Shown one piece after another: positions 21,336 to 23,087 of a stretch of 23,087 nucleotides of DNA (position 1 is its first letter; the number at the start of each line of letters is the position of its first letter). The stretch covers positions 1-23,087 of the forward strand of contig JAUYOU010000050.1 of the NCBI GenBank assembly GCA_030697855.1. The letters run 5' to 3'. Position numbers and translations under genes: made by a program. Origin of the DNA: a bacterium. GTDB taxonomy: Bacteria; Patescibacteriota; Minisyncoccia; JACQLN01. The notes under the pieces are model-generated. The model was not told the DNA's origin. It saw nothing but the letters and a program-made list of their open reading frames with translations, and did no database searches.

Positions 21336-21408
21336 ATTAGCTTCGTTAGCTAGTTAGGAGTAATTTCCTAAAAGCTAAAGAAGCTAGTGAAGCTGAAAGC
21401 TAGTGAAA
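21336..21408. other. Repeat-rich gap after rpoC
   Basis: It holds AAGCTAGTGAAGCTGAAAGCTAGTGAA direct-repeat units (21380-21408) and a small TTAGGA / TCCTAA hairpin, with no gene. No strong terminator for rpoC is visible. Confidence 0.5.
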
Positions 21409-23087
21409 TTATTCTCTGAATCCTGTACCAGCAGGAATAAGTCTACCAACTATAACGTTTTCTTTTAATCCTCTTAAGCCATCTTCTTTGGCTTCGATAG
21501 CGGCATTAATTAAGCTACGAGCTGTCTCTTGGAACGATGCAGCAGATAAGAAGCTTTCGGTTGTTAACGATACTTTTGTTATACCTAATAACAATTGTTC
21601 GTATGTAGCCTTCTTGCCTTTTTTATCTAACTTGGCGTTTTCCGACCAAACCTGCCATTTCTCGGAAACTTCACCTGGTAACAGTTTTGTATCTCCTGGA
21701 TCAGTAATTCTTACACGCGACAACATCTGGCGAGCAATAACCTCTAAATACTTTTCGTTAATAGAAGCACCTTGTGTAACATAAATAGTTTCAACTTCTT
21801 TTACAATATAACGTTCTACTGCTTCTTGCCCAGCAAAAGCAAATAAATCTTGTAAATTTAAATTACCTTCCGAAATTTGAGAACCTTTGGCAATTAAATC
21901 TCCTTTTTCAACAAAAACGCTCACGCCAACCGGTAAGCTATATTCTTTAATATTGTCTTTACCAGATTTTGTTTCAACTCTAATTTTAATTAGTTTCTGA
22001 TTACCTTGGGAAATAACTTCTTCAACTTTTCCGTCGAATTCAGAAATTATAGCTTGTCCTTTTGGTGGGCGCACTTCGAAAACTTCCTCTACACGAGGCA
22101 AACCTTGTGTAATGTCGGAAACTCCAGCTACACCTCCAATATGGAAAGTTCTCATCGTAAGCTGTGTACCTGGTTCACCAATGGCTTGAGCAGTAACAAT
22201 ACCAACAGCTTCACCCATTTTAACCAAAGAGTTAGAACCCAAATCGTAACCAAAACATCTGGCACAGATTCCTTTTATACTCTTACATCTCATTACTGAA
22301 CGTAACTTCATTTTCTTAATACCAGAATCATCGATAGCCTTGGCTTGATCACGATTAACAAGTTCACCCTTTTTAACCATTACCTTACCATTAGTATCTT
22401 TAATATCTTCGGCTACAGCGCGACCCAAAGCTCGTTCACCCAAAGACATTTTAATTTCATCGCCATCTTCTTTATATTTAATTACGCCTTCGGTATCGCC
22501 ACAATCATGTTCGCGAACCACAACATCTTGGGCTACGTCTACCAAACGCCTTGTTAAGTAACCAGCGGCGGCTGTTTTTAAAGCTGTGTCGGTTGTGCCT
22601 TTTCTGGCGCCGTGTGTAGAAATAAAGTATTCCAAAACATTAAAACCTTCTTTAAAAGATGGGATAATTGGAAGCTCGATTGTAGCGCCAGCAGGGTTAA
22701 TAACGACACCTTTCATACCAGCCATCTGAGTTAACTGGCTAATATTACCGCGGGATCCAGAATCAAAAATCATAAATACTGGGTTCGCCTTATGCATTGT
22801 TGGCGGAACCAATTTTGCAATTTGTTCTTTGGTTTTGTGCCAAACAGAAATAGATTTTGATTTTCTTTCTTCCAAAGTCAAAAGACCATGCATATAGTGT
22901 TCACGAATCTTTTCTACCTCTTTCATGGCGCCGACAATAATTTTAGGTTTTTCTTCGGGAACTATAATATCGTTCATACCCCAAGAAATTCCGCTACGGG
23001 TTGAATAATCAAAACCAAGATCCTTAATATCGTCTAACATCTTAACAACTTCTGGTTGAGGAAAATTCTGAATCACTTCGCTGGTTA
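21409..23087 (-). CDS. rpoC: RNA polymerase beta' subunit, C-terminal part (runs off the window)
   Basis: 559 codons, open to the window edge; the gene starts outside. It covers the C-terminal part of beta', the largest catalytic subunit of RNA polymerase. Conserved regions appear in order. FMIFDSGSRGNISQLTQMAG is the bridge-helix/F-loop region. The second zinc site has Cys in HDCGDTEGV and three Cys in MRCKSIKGICARCFG. The trigger-loop region is GIVTAQAIGEPGTQLTMRTF, HIGGVAG. Next come GLPRVEEVFEVRPPKG and the C-terminal segment ending VGRLIPAGTGFRE. The NADFDGD active-site motif lies upstream, outside the window. The gene ends with TAA at 21409-21411. The next genes on the strand are rplJ and rplL, which have their own promoter. 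Confidence 0.98.
   Translation of the reverse strand, partial: TSEVIQNFPQPEVVKMLDDIKDLGFDYSTRSGISWGMNDIIVPEEKPKIIVGAMKEVEKIREHYMHGLLTLEERKSKSISVWHKTKEQIAKLVPPTMHKANPVFMIFDSGSRGNISQLTQMAGMKGVVINPAGATIELPIIPSFKEGFNVLEYFISTHGARKGTTDTALKTAAAGYLTRRLVDVAQDVVVREHDCGDTEGVIKYKEDGDEIKMSLGERALGRAVAEDIKDTNGKVMVKKGELVNRDQAKAIDDSGIKKMKLRSVMRCKSIKGICARCFGYDLGSNSLVKMGEAVGIVTAQAIGEPGTQLTMRTFHIGGVAGVSDITQGLPRVEEVFEVRPPKGQAIISEFDGKVEEVISQGNQKLIKIRVETKSGKDNIKEYSLPVGVSVFVEKGDLIAKGSQISEGNLNLQDLFAFAGQEAVERYIVKEVETIYVTQGASINEKYLEVIARQMLSRVRITDPGDTKLLPGEVSEKWQVWSENAKLDKKGKKATYEQLLLGITKVSLTTESFLSAASFQETARSLINAAIEAKEDGLRGLKENVIVGRLIPAGTGFRE

Overview
The window looks like a chromosomal segment of a Candidate Phyla Radiation (Patescibacteria) bacterium, probably of the Parcubacteria type. 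This is inferred from AT-rich small genes, almost no visible Shine-Dalgarno sequences, near-leaderless promoters, paired giant cell-surface proteins, and intergenic DNA packed with small palindromic and tandem repeats that also run into genes. No lineage search could be run.

Layout. Positions 1-1178 (minus) hold the N-terminal part of an O-antigen ligase/polymerase-like membrane protein and a four-helix-bundle (S23/IVS-like) protein. Positions 1224-6839 and 8699-15535 (minus) hold two paralogous giant proteins of 1871 and about 2278 aa. Each has an N-terminal excisionase-like DNA-binding domain, a low-complexity linker, one membrane helix, a very long external repeat fibre, an S74-type intramolecular chaperone domain, a second S74-like segment and a Pro/Glu tail. 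Between them lie a small coiled-coil gene and a 54-aa basic ORF (plus), inside nested inverted repeats, and an orphan MazF/PemK-like toxin (minus).

Positions 15536-16301 carry the second giant's promoter, operator-like palindrome and leader plus many repeats. A small MerR/HTH_17-type protein (plus), tRNA-Val(CAC) (minus), and a nucleotidyltransferase-like protein and winged-helix protein (both minus) follow. Between the last two, on the plus strand, is an independently promoted and terminated structured RNA with the hallmarks of a tmRNA acceptor domain, possibly a circularly permuted ssrA. A degenerate PP2C-like membrane protein (plus) comes next, then rplL, rplJ and the 3' part of rpoC (all minus).

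How the parts relate. rplJ has a recognisable ribosomal protein L10 leader with a promoter, an L10-binding-like domain, an attenuator-type terminator and a possible antiterminator strand. The giants share an extended -10 element followed by a CCGATA/TATCGG palindrome at the start site, so a common regulator is plausible. Candidates are the standalone HTH protein or the giants' own cytoplasmic HTH domains. At least four families of dispersed repeats occur: 9-nt tandem units, paired 13-nt palindrome hairpins with compensatory arm changes, CCCAG-bounded hairpins, and TAATATACCAAT-type elements. Several are translated in frame, and some supply or overlap stop codons of flanking genes.
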